From Paenibacillus gyeongsangnamensis (GTDB taxonomy: Bacteria > Bacillota > Bacilli > Paenibacillales > NBRC-103111): a DNA stretch of 64,000 nucleotides. Location: NCBI RefSeq assembly GCF_027533625.1, contig NZ_JAQAGZ010000019.1:122635-186634 (forward strand), written 5' to 3'. Below, one piece after another: positions 17,681-25,459 of the stretch. The position numbers and the translations under genes were made by a program. How positions within the stretch are numbered: position 1 is the stretch's first letter; each line of letters starts with the position of its first letter. Below the pieces are notes generated by a model, which saw only the letters and a list, made by a program, of their open reading frames with translations, had not been told where the DNA came from and did not search any database.

Positions 17681-18160
17681 TTAAATAAACAAATTCACTT
17701 TAGCATCCGCGGCGTCACCCAAATAGGCAGCGACTCCTGCATACTCAATTCCGTCGAGAAGTTCTTCTTTCTGCAATCCAAGCAGATCCATCGTCATCGT
17801 ACAAGCGACTAATTTTACCCCTTGCTCTTGCGCTAGTTCAATTAATTGAGGCAAAGTCATAGCATTATGCTTTTTCATGACGTGCTTGATCATTTTGGGA
17901 CCGATCCCACCGAAGTTCATTTTGGATAAACCCAGCTTGTTCGCACCGCGCGGCATCATTTTAGCGAACATGGACTCCAGCCACCCTTTTTTCACGGAAA
18001 CCGATTCGTCCTTACGCAGCGCATTAAGACCCCAGAACGTGAAGAAAATGGTCACCTCATGATCGTAAGCAGCTGCCCCATTTGCAATAATGAATGCGGC
18101 AATCGCCTTATCCAATTCCCCGCTAAACAGCACAATCGTCGTTTTCTCTTTATTTTCCAC
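17681..18160 (-). CDS. yrkE: DsrE/DsrF-like sulfur carrier (YrkE-like)
   Basis: 159 aa. DsrE fold with the N-terminal TTIVLFSGELDKAIAAFIIANGA and C-terminal GVKLVACTMTMDLLG, where the Cys is the likely persulfide carrier. It works with TusA and rhodanese proteins in sulfane-sulfur relay. It has its own operator (18188-18203), 85 bp before the yrkD start. In B. subtilis the homologue is in the yrkEFHIJ group (established gene set; orthology inferred here). Confidence 0.88.
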   Translation of the reverse strand: MENKEKTTIVLFSGELDKAIAAFIIANGAAAYDHEVTIFFTFWGLNALRKDESVSVKKGWLESMFAKMMPRGANKLGLSKMNFGGIGPKMIKHVMKKHNAMTLPQLIELAQEQGVKLVACTMTMDLLGLQKEELLDGIEYAGVAAYLGDAADAKVNLFI

Positions 18161-18187
18161 TATAATCCATCCCCTCGTTCTTTACTT

Positions 18188-18203
18188 ATACATGTATAGG
18201 TAT
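18188..18203. promoter_or_regulatory. Predicted CstR operator 2
   Basis: ATACA-TGTATA-GGTAT, one mismatch from the ATACC-N6-GGTAT pattern, 27 bp upstream of the DsrE-like gene. Confidence 0.55.
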
Positions 18204-18250
18204 TAATTCGGAGCAAAAAATTTCTTCAATCTATCTCGTTTCTTGAGATT

Positions 18251-18352
18251 CCAGGATAAACGGCTACGCCGTCCTTGTCTTACAAGGACCAGCGCGTTTA
18301 CCAAGGTTGATGCGAAGCTATAAGCTACGAAAACTTATAAGTTCTTATCAAC
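18251..18352. repeat. 102-bp structured dispersed repeat, copy 1
   Basis: This sequence recurs at 59343-59444 with only three differences. It can form two nested stem pairs: TAAACG/CGTTTA around CCTTGT/ACAAGG, and GTTGAT/ATCAAC around TATAAG/CTTATA. It lies between the 3' end of one minus-strand gene and the promoter of the next, the same context as copy 2. Confidence 0.85.
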
Positions 18353-18360
18353 TTAATAAA

Positions 18361-18401
18361 AAGCTGCCACCGAACATGAAGTGGCAGCTCTTTTCAAATG
18401 C
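18361..18401 (-). terminator. Terminator of the sulfur operon
   Basis: Minus strand: AAAAGAGCTGCCACTTCATGT...GTGGCAGCTTTTTATT; a GAGCTGCCAC/GTGGCAGCTT stem followed by T-rich sequence, directly after the TusA gene. Confidence 0.75.
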
Positions 18402-18403
18402 CG

Positions 18404-18628
18404 TTATCCCTTTTTCACAATAAAGGTGAATACGCCGTTGTCTTCTCTGGATTCCATGAGCTCGTGATTGGTTTGGTTTACCCAAGCCTGAAAATCCTTC
18501 ATGGAACCTTTATCCGTCGTTTGAAGCTCCATAATCTGTCCTGGCTCCAGGGAATCCATCCCTTTTTTCGCTTTCACAATCGGCATAGGACAAGCAAGTC
18601 CTTTTGCATCTACAACTAAGTTAGCCAT
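18404..18628 (-). CDS. yrkI: TusA-type sulfur-transfer protein (YrkI-like)
   Basis: 74 aa, the complete TusA length. The active-site motif GLACPMPIVKAKKGM carries the persulfide Cys at about residue 13. It is the last gene of the minus-strand run tauE - rhodanese - TusA-rhodanese - persulfide dioxygenase - tusA, 17 bp after the dioxygenase. Its role is to accept sulfane sulfur and pass it on. Confidence 0.92.
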   Translation of the reverse strand: MANLVVDAKGLACPMPIVKAKKGMDSLEPGQIMELQTTDKGSMKDFQAWVNQTNHELMESREDNGVFTFIVKKG

Positions 18629-18645
18629 GTTAATATCTCTCCTTA

Positions 18646-19785
18646 TTAATCATGATGATGAAAGGCACAGCGATTCGGCCCAATTTCCAGTTCAACAGCG
18701 CGTTCGTGCCCGACATGAAGTTCACCGCGATTGATCGCGATAATTTCTTCAAAATTGGGCGGTTTCTCGGTAGAAGCCGCTCCCGCAACTTGTTCAGTAA
18801 ATGCTTCGCGATCTGCATTACGCATAATCTCATTGTTTTTTCGAATTTCGCCGAGCGCAGCTCCGACAATACCGTTATCGTTAATTTCTTTAATATCCGC
18901 ATAATGCGCTGGCAGAACCAGAACTTCATCCGATAAATTATTTACTTTATTAAATACCGTATCATACAAATCTTGGGCCCATTCTTTCGCTTTACCGCCC
19001 AAGTCCGGTCGTCCCAAACCACTGACGAAAATGGTGTCGCCGGACATTAAGAACCGGTTATTCAGCAGGAACGACGTGGAGCCTGGAGTATGGCCCGGTG
19101 TCGGCAGCGCAAGCACTTCCACCTCGACTTGGCCGAAGCGGATCGATTCGTGTTTCTCCAGCGGCGTATACGTCAGATCCGTTCCTTTCACTTCACCGGA
19201 GGAGATATAGTAGGCAGCTCCCGTCTGCTGTGCAAGTGCAAGTCCGCCGGAAATGTGATCAGCATGCAAATGGGAGTCTACAACATGTTCAATGGTAAAA
19301 TGGTATTGGCTCGCCAGCTCGGTATAAAATTCAATCTTTTGATTGGCATCTACAATCATGCCTTTGCCTTCCGAAATAATAGCATAGGAAAGGCAGCCCT
19401 TGGACAATCGATTGATTTGAATCAATTTCATCTTTTCATCCAATGCAACAACCGTCGGATGATAAAATTGACTCCACGCCAGCATTCCACCATCCAGGAC
19501 AGAAGTTTTATAACCTTTCTCAGCTAAAGTTTCCGCAACGAACTGAGCAGATCCTCCTTTCGCACAAACCACGACCATTTCTTCGTTGGTTGGCAAATTT
19601 TTAAGATTATTGTCATCCTCCTCCAAGAAATTGAAGTAAGGAACGTTGATCGATTTTACATTGTTCCCTTCAATCTTCCAACTGTCGAATTCTTCGGTGT
19701 TGCGAACATCCAGAATTTGCACGTCATTGCCGGAATTCAACTTGTCGTACAGTTGTTCGGCAGTAATCAATGGAACTTTAGACAT
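18646..19785 (-). CDS. yrkH: Rhodanese-persulfide dioxygenase fusion (YrkH-like)
   Basis: 379 aa. An N-terminal rhodanese domain (residues 6-105, active loop CAKGGSAQ with Cys74) is fused to a metallo-beta-lactamase-fold persulfide dioxygenase (about 112-379). The iron-site motif SHLHADH (His172, His174, Asp176, His177) is intact, with GHTPGS, SGDTIF and GRPDLGG further on. It should oxidise glutathione/bacillithiol or CoA persulfide to sulfite, with the rhodanese converting sulfite plus persulfide to thiosulfate. The order rhodanese-then-dioxygenase matches B. subtilis YrkH and differs from S. aureus CstB. The His-rich end AFHHHD is notable. Confidence 0.92.
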   Translation of the reverse strand: MSKVPLITAEQLYDKLNSGNDVQILDVRNTEEFDSWKIEGNNVKSINVPYFNFLEEDDNNLKNLPTNEEMVVVCAKGGSAQFVAETLAEKGYKTSVLDGGMLAWSQFYHPTVVALDEKMKLIQINRLSKGCLSYAIISEGKGMIVDANQKIEFYTELASQYHFTIEHVVDSHLHADHISGGLALAQQTGAAYYISSGEVKGTDLTYTPLEKHESIRFGQVEVEVLALPTPGHTPGSTSFLLNNRFLMSGDTIFVSGLGRPDLGGKAKEWAQDLYDTVFNKVNNLSDEVLVLPAHYADIKEINDNGIVGAALGEIRKNNEIMRNADREAFTEQVAGAASTEKPPNFEEIIAINRGELHVGHERAVELEIGPNRCAFHHHD

Positions 19786-19867
19786 GGTTTGTCCTCCACT
19801 TTTTCTAATAGAAATTCACTTGAGCATCAAAAGTAAAGTCCAGGAATGTCGCGGCGCGCAGCAGTTG

Positions 19868-20440
19868 TTAATCCTGCTCCTGATGATCTGTCCACTCAGA
19901 CATACCGGGAATGACATTTTTAACGTTTTGAAACCCTTTGTTCGATAGGATCTGGCAAGCCACATCGCTTCGATATCCGGTGCGGCAAACAACATAATAT
20001 TCTTTGCTTGGGTCAAGATCCGTCAATGCTTCTTCAAGCTGTCCTAGGGGAATCGAGATGGCTCCCGGGATACGTCCAAATGCGTACTCAGCGGGTTCCC
20101 GAACATCTATGATATGGATTGCTTCTCCCGAAGAAATTTTTCTGAGAACCTCTTCATTTGTAGCGGTATGCGGGTATTTTTTTTCCGCTTTCGTATCAGC
20201 TGGTTCGGCTTTGCGAATAAAGTGATGGTATACTCCGCTTTCTTCTTTTAAACCTAGGTACTGATGCCCTGTTCGGCTGGACCAACCCTTAAGGTCTGCA
20301 ACCGAGCCTTTATCTGTTGCACGTACTTCCAATACTTCGCCTGCATTCATTTCATCAATTGCTTTTTTTGTTCGAACGACGGGCAGCGGACAGGCAAGCC
20401 CCTCACATTCCAGTCTGCGGTTTACTTGTAATGTTGTCAT
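19868..20440 (-). CDS. yrkF: TusA-rhodanese fusion (YrkF/CstA-like)
   Basis: 190 aa. TusA domain at residues 8-76 (GLACPLPVVRTKKAI, Cys17), rhodanese domain at about 92-187 (VVCRTGYRS, Cys152). Both catalytic Cys are intact. In S. aureus the related CstA relays sulfane sulfur and is crosslinked under sulfide stress. It lies in the run between the rhodanese gene and the dioxygenase, which starts 82 bp downstream. Confidence 0.92.
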   Translation of the reverse strand: MTTLQVNRRLECEGLACPLPVVRTKKAIDEMNAGEVLEVRATDKGSVADLKGWSSRTGHQYLGLKEESGVYHHFIRKAEPADTKAEKKYPHTATNEEVLRKISSGEAIHIIDVREPAEYAFGRIPGAISIPLGQLEEALTDLDPSKEYYVVCRTGYRSDVACQILSNKGFQNVKNVIPGMSEWTDHQEQD

Positions 20441-20467
20441 GACATAGCCTCCAATTTATATAAAATG

Positions 20468-20776
20468 CTAGTTACCGTATGCGATATCCCCAGACCATTT
20501 AGCCATGCCGCCTGACATGTTGATCACGTTATAACCCATCGAAGAGAGGAAATCACATGCTTGCCCGCTTCGGTTACCGCCGCGGCAGACGACGATCGTT
20601 TCTTGCTTCGGATCCAATTCGTTCAGCGCTCTTGCGATTTGCCCCAGCGGAATATGCTTGGCACCTGGAATGTGGCCGGACTCCCATTCATCAGGCTCCC
20701 GAACATCAAGAATAACCACATTTTCTTTCCGGTTCATTCTTCCTAGAACTTCTTCGGGCATTTGCTCTGTATACAT
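20468..20776 (-). CDS. Single-domain rhodanese
   Basis: 102 aa, cytosolic rhodanese with active loop CRGGNRSG (Cys about residue 73). It is the second intact gene of the operon headed by tauE. Together with the membrane rhodanese and the two fusions, the locus encodes four rhodanese domains. Confidence 0.9.
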   Translation of the reverse strand: MYTEQMPEEVLGRMNRKENVVILDVREPDEWESGHIPGAKHIPLGQIARALNELDPKQETIVVCRGGNRSGQACDFLSSMGYNVINMSGGMAKWSGDIAYGN

Positions 20777-20789
20777 GTTTGTGTTCCTC

Positions 20790-20864
20790 CTCCATATGAT
20801 TTATCAGCTTTGCCGCCAAGTCAGGACGCCCAATGGGTTTTTCGAATAAAATATCCTCTGACAG
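20790..20864 (-). pseudogene. Fragment of a second persulfide dioxygenase
   Basis: Between tauE and the rhodanese gene, one minus-strand frame reads LSEDILFEKPIGRPDLAAKL. This matches the SGDTIF...GRPDLGGKA block of persulfide dioxygenases, including the one at 18646. Nothing else of that gene is left. It suggests that a separate dioxygenase gene, or an extra domain, was deleted from the operon. Confidence 0.6.
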
Positions 20865-20879
20865 CAAATACTGATCCTC

Positions 20880-21659
20880 CTAGAACAAGATTGAAATCCA
20901 AATTTTTATTACGGTCGCTGTGATCAGCACAGCCAAAATCCATTGAAGAATTTTGGTGTTCATTTGTTTGCTTAACTTGGCTCCCAATGGCGAAGCGATT
21001 AAGCTGGCAACTACAAGTACGATGGAAGGAATCAATAGCATATGTCCGCCCATCAGCTTGCCTGTTGTCGAACCAATGGAGGATATGAATGTAATGGCTA
21101 AGGACGATGCGATCGTTATTCTTGTCGGTATCTTGAGAACAACAAGCATCACCGGCACGGTAATGAAAGCACCGGCAGCGCCCACAATCCCTGCCACCGT
21201 ACCTATAATTAGCGCAAGAATAACTGCTAATGGCTTGTTGAAGGTAACTTGACTAGTATCCTGCACGTCTCTGCCTTTTTTCGGTAAAAACATCATGACT
21301 GCAGCAATTAACGCCAATACCGCATAAACCATATTGATCACTGCGCTTGGCAAGGAATTTGAAATAAAGCTTCCAAAAAAGCTGCCAATCATAATGGAGA
21401 TACCCATGTAAGCAACTAATTGCTTGTGCAGGAGTCCCCCTTTACGGAAAACAAGCATCCCCATCAAGCTGGCGAAGAACACCTGAACCGCACTAATAGC
21501 CGATACCTCTTGAGCGGAAAATGCCGCAAAGCCTAATAACGGTGGAATAAACAGCAGCATCGGATAGTTGATAATCGATCCGCCGATCCCTACCATGCCC
21601 GAGATAAATGAACCCAAGAAGCCCATCGCGAATATGGTCAATATCCACGACAAATCCAT
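20880..21659 (-). CDS. yrkJ: TauE/SafE-family sulfur-anion permease (YrkJ-like)
   Basis: 259 aa, eight predicted helices in two repeats with the family motifs SGMVGIGGSIINYPML and GTVAGIVGAAGAFITVPV. The family moves sulfite, thiosulfate or organosulfonates, mostly outward. As first gene of the persulfide operon it most likely exports sulfite or thiosulfate made by the dioxygenase-rhodanese (inference). An operator lies 53 bp upstream. Confidence 0.9.
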   Translation of the reverse strand: MDLSWILTIFAMGFLGSFISGMVGIGGSIINYPMLLFIPPLLGFAAFSAQEVSAISAVQVFFASLMGMLVFRKGGLLHKQLVAYMGISIMIGSFFGSFISNSLPSAVINMVYAVLALIAAVMMFLPKKGRDVQDTSQVTFNKPLAVILALIIGTVAGIVGAAGAFITVPVMLVVLKIPTRITIASSLAITFISSIGSTTGKLMGGHMLLIPSIVLVVASLIASPLGAKLSKQMNTKILQWILAVLITATVIKIWISILF

Positions 21660-21711
21660 TTAGGCACCTGCCTTTCTGCAATTAACTGCTTTATACAAGC
21701 CTAAATTCTAA

Positions 21712-21727
21712 ATACCCATTAGGGTAT
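21712..21727. promoter_or_regulatory. Predicted CstR operator 3
   Basis: ATACCCATTAGGGTAT, a perfect palindrome apart from its central bases, placed upstream of tauE where the promoter must lie. Confidence 0.75.
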
Positions 21728-21859
21728 ATAATTGAGCAAAAAAAATTACCCTTTTATTAGGTACCTTTTTAGCATGGTGAATCGGAACTATCATGATCAA
21801 AATTTTGATTTGTAACAAGAACTTGTATCAATTGAAATCCTCCTTCCTTCACAATACAT

Positions 21860-21875
21860 ATACCCGTTTGGGTAT
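21860..21875. promoter_or_regulatory. Predicted CstR operator 4
   Basis: ATACCCGTTTGGGTAT, 148 bp farther upstream of tauE. No gene starts next to it on either strand, so it either adds to repression of tauE or controls a short untranslated transcript. It is followed on the plus strand by a terminator stem at 21966-21998. Confidence 0.7.
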
Positions 21876-21965
21876 GTGTATACTATAATTAAATTTTTTA
21901 TTCCCGTCAACCCCCTCGCCCCCATGATCAACTTGCCAAACGATGGCGTAAATAGAAAAAGAAAA

Positions 21966-22003
21966 AACCAAGAGCGATTTTTATTTGAAATCACTCTTGG
22001 TTT
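21966..22003. terminator. Bidirectional terminator
   Basis: CCAAGAGCGATTTTTATTTGAAATCACTCTTGG (written as two arms CCAAGAG-GATTT and AAATC-CTCTTGG) flanked by A- and T-runs, between the GDPD gene end (22037) and the tauE upstream region. Confidence 0.7.
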
Positions 22004-22036
22004 TCGATATTCCACCGGCTCGATCGTGAGAACTCC

Positions 22037-22891
22037 CTATAGTTTTCTCAGATTACGATATGTCGCCAACAGGGAGGGCCAATCGGTTTGAATGATATCG
22101 ATTTTCTTTTCGAACAGCCTGCCCCAGCCTTGATCTGGATTATGAATAAGAGAAGTATCATCGTCCAATCCGGCAAATAGCACCTTATCGTTATCCAAAT
22201 TAATCGCATTAGCCCACACAAATAAATTCATGCTGTGCAGCCTTTCGATGACATCATCTTGAAATAGCGGATGAGACTCCGAGTCGGCTATCAATTCCAT
22301 ACCTACCAAATTTATATTTTCATAATTTAAGACGATCTCTATTTCCTCTAACGAATGAATGATCGGCATAAACATATATTTTGTCTCATACTGATTTAAA
22401 AATTGCAGGTTTTCTTTGAATACCGGGCTTTTTAATAAGATTTGCTTTTGCATATTATGTTTGTCCAAGGTTTCCAGCAATTCGGGCCAGATATCCCAAG
22501 CTCTATCAACATTGATCAATACTTCTCCCTTAAAATAGGACAAAACCTCTTCAAAACGTTCTGCCTTGAAGCTCGACCTGAGGTAATTGCTATTGATTAA
22601 GTTTAAATTTTCGATTTCGGCCGAGTACATGGTTTTTATATTTTCAGAGCGATGAAAAAGTTTTTTTTCCTGTCCGTCATGGAAAGTATACAAAATTCCA
22701 TCAACAGACTTGATTACGTCGATTTCAAGAATATCTCCGCCTTGTTGCAGCGCAGCTTTATAAGCGGGAATTGTATTTTCCACGATATTGCCGCCCGAGC
22801 TTCCTCGATGAACTGCTATTAGAACTCCATGTTTATCCAATTTACGGCTTAATAAACTATTCGTTTCATTGTACTCCGCTTTACCGATCAT
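22037..22891 (-). CDS. Glycerophosphodiester phosphodiesterase
   Basis: 284 aa from the ATG at 22891; the longer frame overlaps the divergent gene. GDPD TIM barrel with HRGSSGGNIVENTIPAY (His and Glu-Asn), LEIDVIKSVDG and TFHDGQ, the complete catalytic and Ca/Mg-binding set. There is no signal peptide, so it would act on imported glycerophosphodiesters, giving glycerol 3-phosphate and an alcohol. It is divergent from the LacI-SBP regulator and its ABC importer. That suggests the importer brings in a phosphodiester (inference). Confidence 0.88.
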   Translation of the reverse strand: MIGKAEYNETNSLLSRKLDKHGVLIAVHRGSSGGNIVENTIPAYKAALQQGGDILEIDVIKSVDGILYTFHDGQEKKLFHRSENIKTMYSAEIENLNLINSNYLRSSFKAERFEEVLSYFKGEVLINVDRAWDIWPELLETLDKHNMQKQILLKSPVFKENLQFLNQYETKYMFMPIIHSLEEIEIVLNYENINLVGMELIADSESHPLFQDDVIERLHSMNLFVWANAINLDNDKVLFAGLDDDTSLIHNPDQGWGRLFEKKIDIIQTDWPSLLATYRNLRKL

Positions 22892-23036
22892 TGATTCCAG
22901 TCCTCGCTTCTTTTTATGAATACCGACATAGTAACACCGATATTTGGAACGTGTCAATAATCTACTTGCAATATTCCTAATACTTAAAAACAATGTTAGA
23001 ATGTAGTTGCGGATATGAAGGAGGTTTATTGTTCTA

Positions 23037-25190
23037 ATGGCTACAATTAAAGATATTGCCAAACTGGCGGGGGTTTCGCATGGTACGGCTTCCAATGTAT
23101 TAAACGGGAAAGGCGTTGTCAGTGTCGAAAAAATTCAATTGGTTGAAGAGGCTGCCAGAAAATTAGGATACAAAATGAATTATAAAGCCAAGTCTTTAAG
23201 ATCTGGAGCAACCAATTCGGTCTCTATCATCATTCCGAGCATAGAAGCCGATGAATATGCCCAGATGTATAAAGGCTTGGATAAAACATTAACTAAACTC
23301 GGTTATCAAACTCATCTATATATCACTTATGATTTGCCGCAAAATGAAAAAAATATTTTAAAAAAAATCGCCGCGGAACGTGTTGCGGGTATTGTTACGA
23401 TTACTTGCCTGGATGACGCCAATGAATATTACGAAGAGATTATGATTCCAAAAGAAAATATTATTTTTGTTAACAGAGAAATTAAACATGCGGAGAGATT
23501 GGTTTCCTTTGATTTCGAACAAGCCGGATCTGAAATAGCAGCCTATCTTTCTGCTAATCATTATAAATCCGTAGGTATTTTTTGCGATGAAATTAAGTTT
23601 TCCAATGAAAAGCATTTTGTGGATTCCATACTTAATGGCTTGAAAGGGACCGCAATCAAGCTGCTTCACGCACCATTAAATTTGTCTTACAATCAATCAT
23701 TCGAATTTTTTGCTAATGAGTCTCCGGAAATTATTGTTACTTCGAATCTGAGCAGAGCCTATTTGCTGAAGCAAGCGCATTTTTTTGGCTCTACACAAGA
23801 GATCCCGAAAATATTAAGTCTCGGACTTACTCAAACCGCTTATGATGATAATTTGATCATATACCGTCAAAATTATCATTTGTTAGGGAACGAAATTGCT
23901 AATTTGCTAAATAATCAAGTAAATCATGCTCAAGAAGAGTATAAAAATGTGATTTTTGAAAACAACGGAATGACAAATCAAATCACAGTCCAACCCAACA
24001 ATAAAGGCACTATTACGATACTTACGATTTCCAGTCCAACAACGGATGCGTTAAAAAAGCTCTTGCCTCATTTCGCCAAAACTACCGGTATAGAGGCGAC
24101 ATTGGCCATAAGATCCTACGAGGAAATTTATGAAATATTGACGAATTCCGCTAACTACAAGCTTTACGATATTATTAGGATGGATATGGCTTGGCTTTCA
24201 TGGTTTGGACAAGATGTTTATCGCCCTTTGAGTCATTTAGATAACGAGTTGGACAAGCTCATACAAACATTGCCCCAGCATATGAAACATAATTACTCAG
24301 AAATTGAGGAGACTGCTTATGCCCTCCCGTTTGATCCCAGTATTCAAATGCTTTTCTATCGAAAAGATTTGTTTGAAGATCCGAAAATAAAACGTATATA
24401 TTATGAGAAGTATAAAAAGCAGCTGGCGATTCCTGAAGACTTTGAAACCTATAATGAGGTAATCAAGTTTTTTTCGAAATCGCATTTTAACGATTCGCCA
24501 ACAAGCTTCGGCACGAGCGTTACTTTGGGCAAATCTGAAATTGTCGCTGCTGAATTTTTAACGAGATATTACGCGGAAGACGGAAAATTAATTCATGATA
24601 ATGGACTGAGCTTGCATCCGAAAAAAGCGAAAAAAGCGTTAAAAAACTATTTAGAAACCGTCAGCGTCGCGCAAAATTTAAATGAAGCTTGGTGGGGCGA
24701 GGCTGTAAACAGCTTCGCCAGAGGAGAAACGGCTATCATCATCGGCTTTATGAACCATGTTTCCAGAATAGCACATAGCGACTTTGGGAATTTTATCGGT
24801 TCTGCGTCAGTACCGGGCGGCAAGCCTCTTCTAGGAGGGGGAGTCGCAGGCATATCCAAACATAGCGAGAAAATAGATGAAGCCGTTCGTTTTTTGAAAT
24901 GGGTCAACAATGTTGAAATTGCCGAGCAAATTAGTTTATTGGGAGGAACTTCCGCAAACCGCGACGTATGTAACAACCAAACGATCAATACCTTATATCC
25001 TTGGCTTAGCGAAGCGTATAAAACAAACCTAAACGGGATTCGCGATACTAAATTCGGCGACGGCAAGGGATTTAATGCGAAAAAGCTGGAACAAATCATC
25101 GGTTTTTCAATCAAAAACGTATTGGACAACATGATGGATATAGATCATGCCATAGAACAAATCAATGCCAATTTAGCAACAATCACCTAG
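23037..25190 (+). CDS. LacI-type regulator fused to a solute-binding-protein domain
   Basis: 717 aa. Residues 1-50 are a LacI helix-turn-helix (MATIKDIAKLAGVSHGTASN, then NVLNGKGVVS). Residues 58-310 are the usual periplasmic-binding-like effector domain. From about 325 to 700 there is a second, type-1 ABC solute-binding-protein domain (YALPFDPSIQMLFYRKDLF, FARGETAIIIGFMNHVSR, GGGVAGISKHSEKIDEAVRFLKW). There is no signal peptide, so the solute-binding domain is cytosolic and presumably a second sensor. LacI regulators are normally about 340 aa. The downstream genes encode an ABC importer and the divergent gene a GDPD, its likely targets. Confidence 0.88.
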   Translation: MATIKDIAKLAGVSHGTASNVLNGKGVVSVEKIQLVEEAARKLGYKMNYKAKSLRSGATNSVSIIIPSIEADEYAQMYKGLDKTLTKLGYQTHLYITYDLPQNEKNILKKIAAERVAGIVTITCLDDANEYYEEIMIPKENIIFVNREIKHAERLVSFDFEQAGSEIAAYLSANHYKSVGIFCDEIKFSNEKHFVDSILNGLKGTAIKLLHAPLNLSYNQSFEFFANESPEIIVTSNLSRAYLLKQAHFFGSTQEIPKILSLGLTQTAYDDNLIIYRQNYHLLGNEIANLLNNQVNHAQEEYKNVIFENNGMTNQITVQPNNKGTITILTISSPTTDALKKLLPHFAKTTGIEATLAIRSYEEIYEILTNSANYKLYDIIRMDMAWLSWFGQDVYRPLSHLDNELDKLIQTLPQHMKHNYSEIEETAYALPFDPSIQMLFYRKDLFEDPKIKRIYYEKYKKQLAIPEDFETYNEVIKFFSKSHFNDSPTSFGTSVTLGKSEIVAAEFLTRYYAEDGKLIHDNGLSLHPKKAKKALKNYLETVSVAQNLNEAWWGEAVNSFARGETAIIIGFMNHVSRIAHSDFGNFIGSASVPGGKPLLGGGVAGISKHSEKIDEAVRFLKWVNNVEIAEQISLLGGTSANRDVCNNQTINTLYPWLSEAYKTNLNGIRDTKFGDGKGFNAKKLEQIIGFSIKNVLDNMMDIDHAIEQINANLATIT

Positions 25191-25218
25191 CATATGGGTA
25201 TAAGTTTTCCTTCTTTTT

Positions 25219-25246
25219 ACCGCCTCTTCGGGGCGGCTTTTTTTAT
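25219..25246 (+). terminator. Terminator of the LacI-SBP gene
   Basis: CCGCC-TCTTCGG-GGCGG followed by seven T, 29 bp after the stop. It separates the regulator from the ABC operon. Confidence 0.85.
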
Positions 25247-25459
25247 GCTTAAAAACACGTTTCAACTAATGTAAATTCAGTGCAGAGTCAGTGTAAAGAT
25301 TTCGTTAAACTAATTAAAACGTATTGACGCTCATTTAAGGAGAAAATATAATGAGAACTGAAAAAATAAAATTGGTACGTTCCAATTTTATAAGGAAAGG
25401 CACGGCACGTTAGTTGTTGAATCAAAAACTAAAAAGTTGTTAAAAAGGAGAACAATCAA

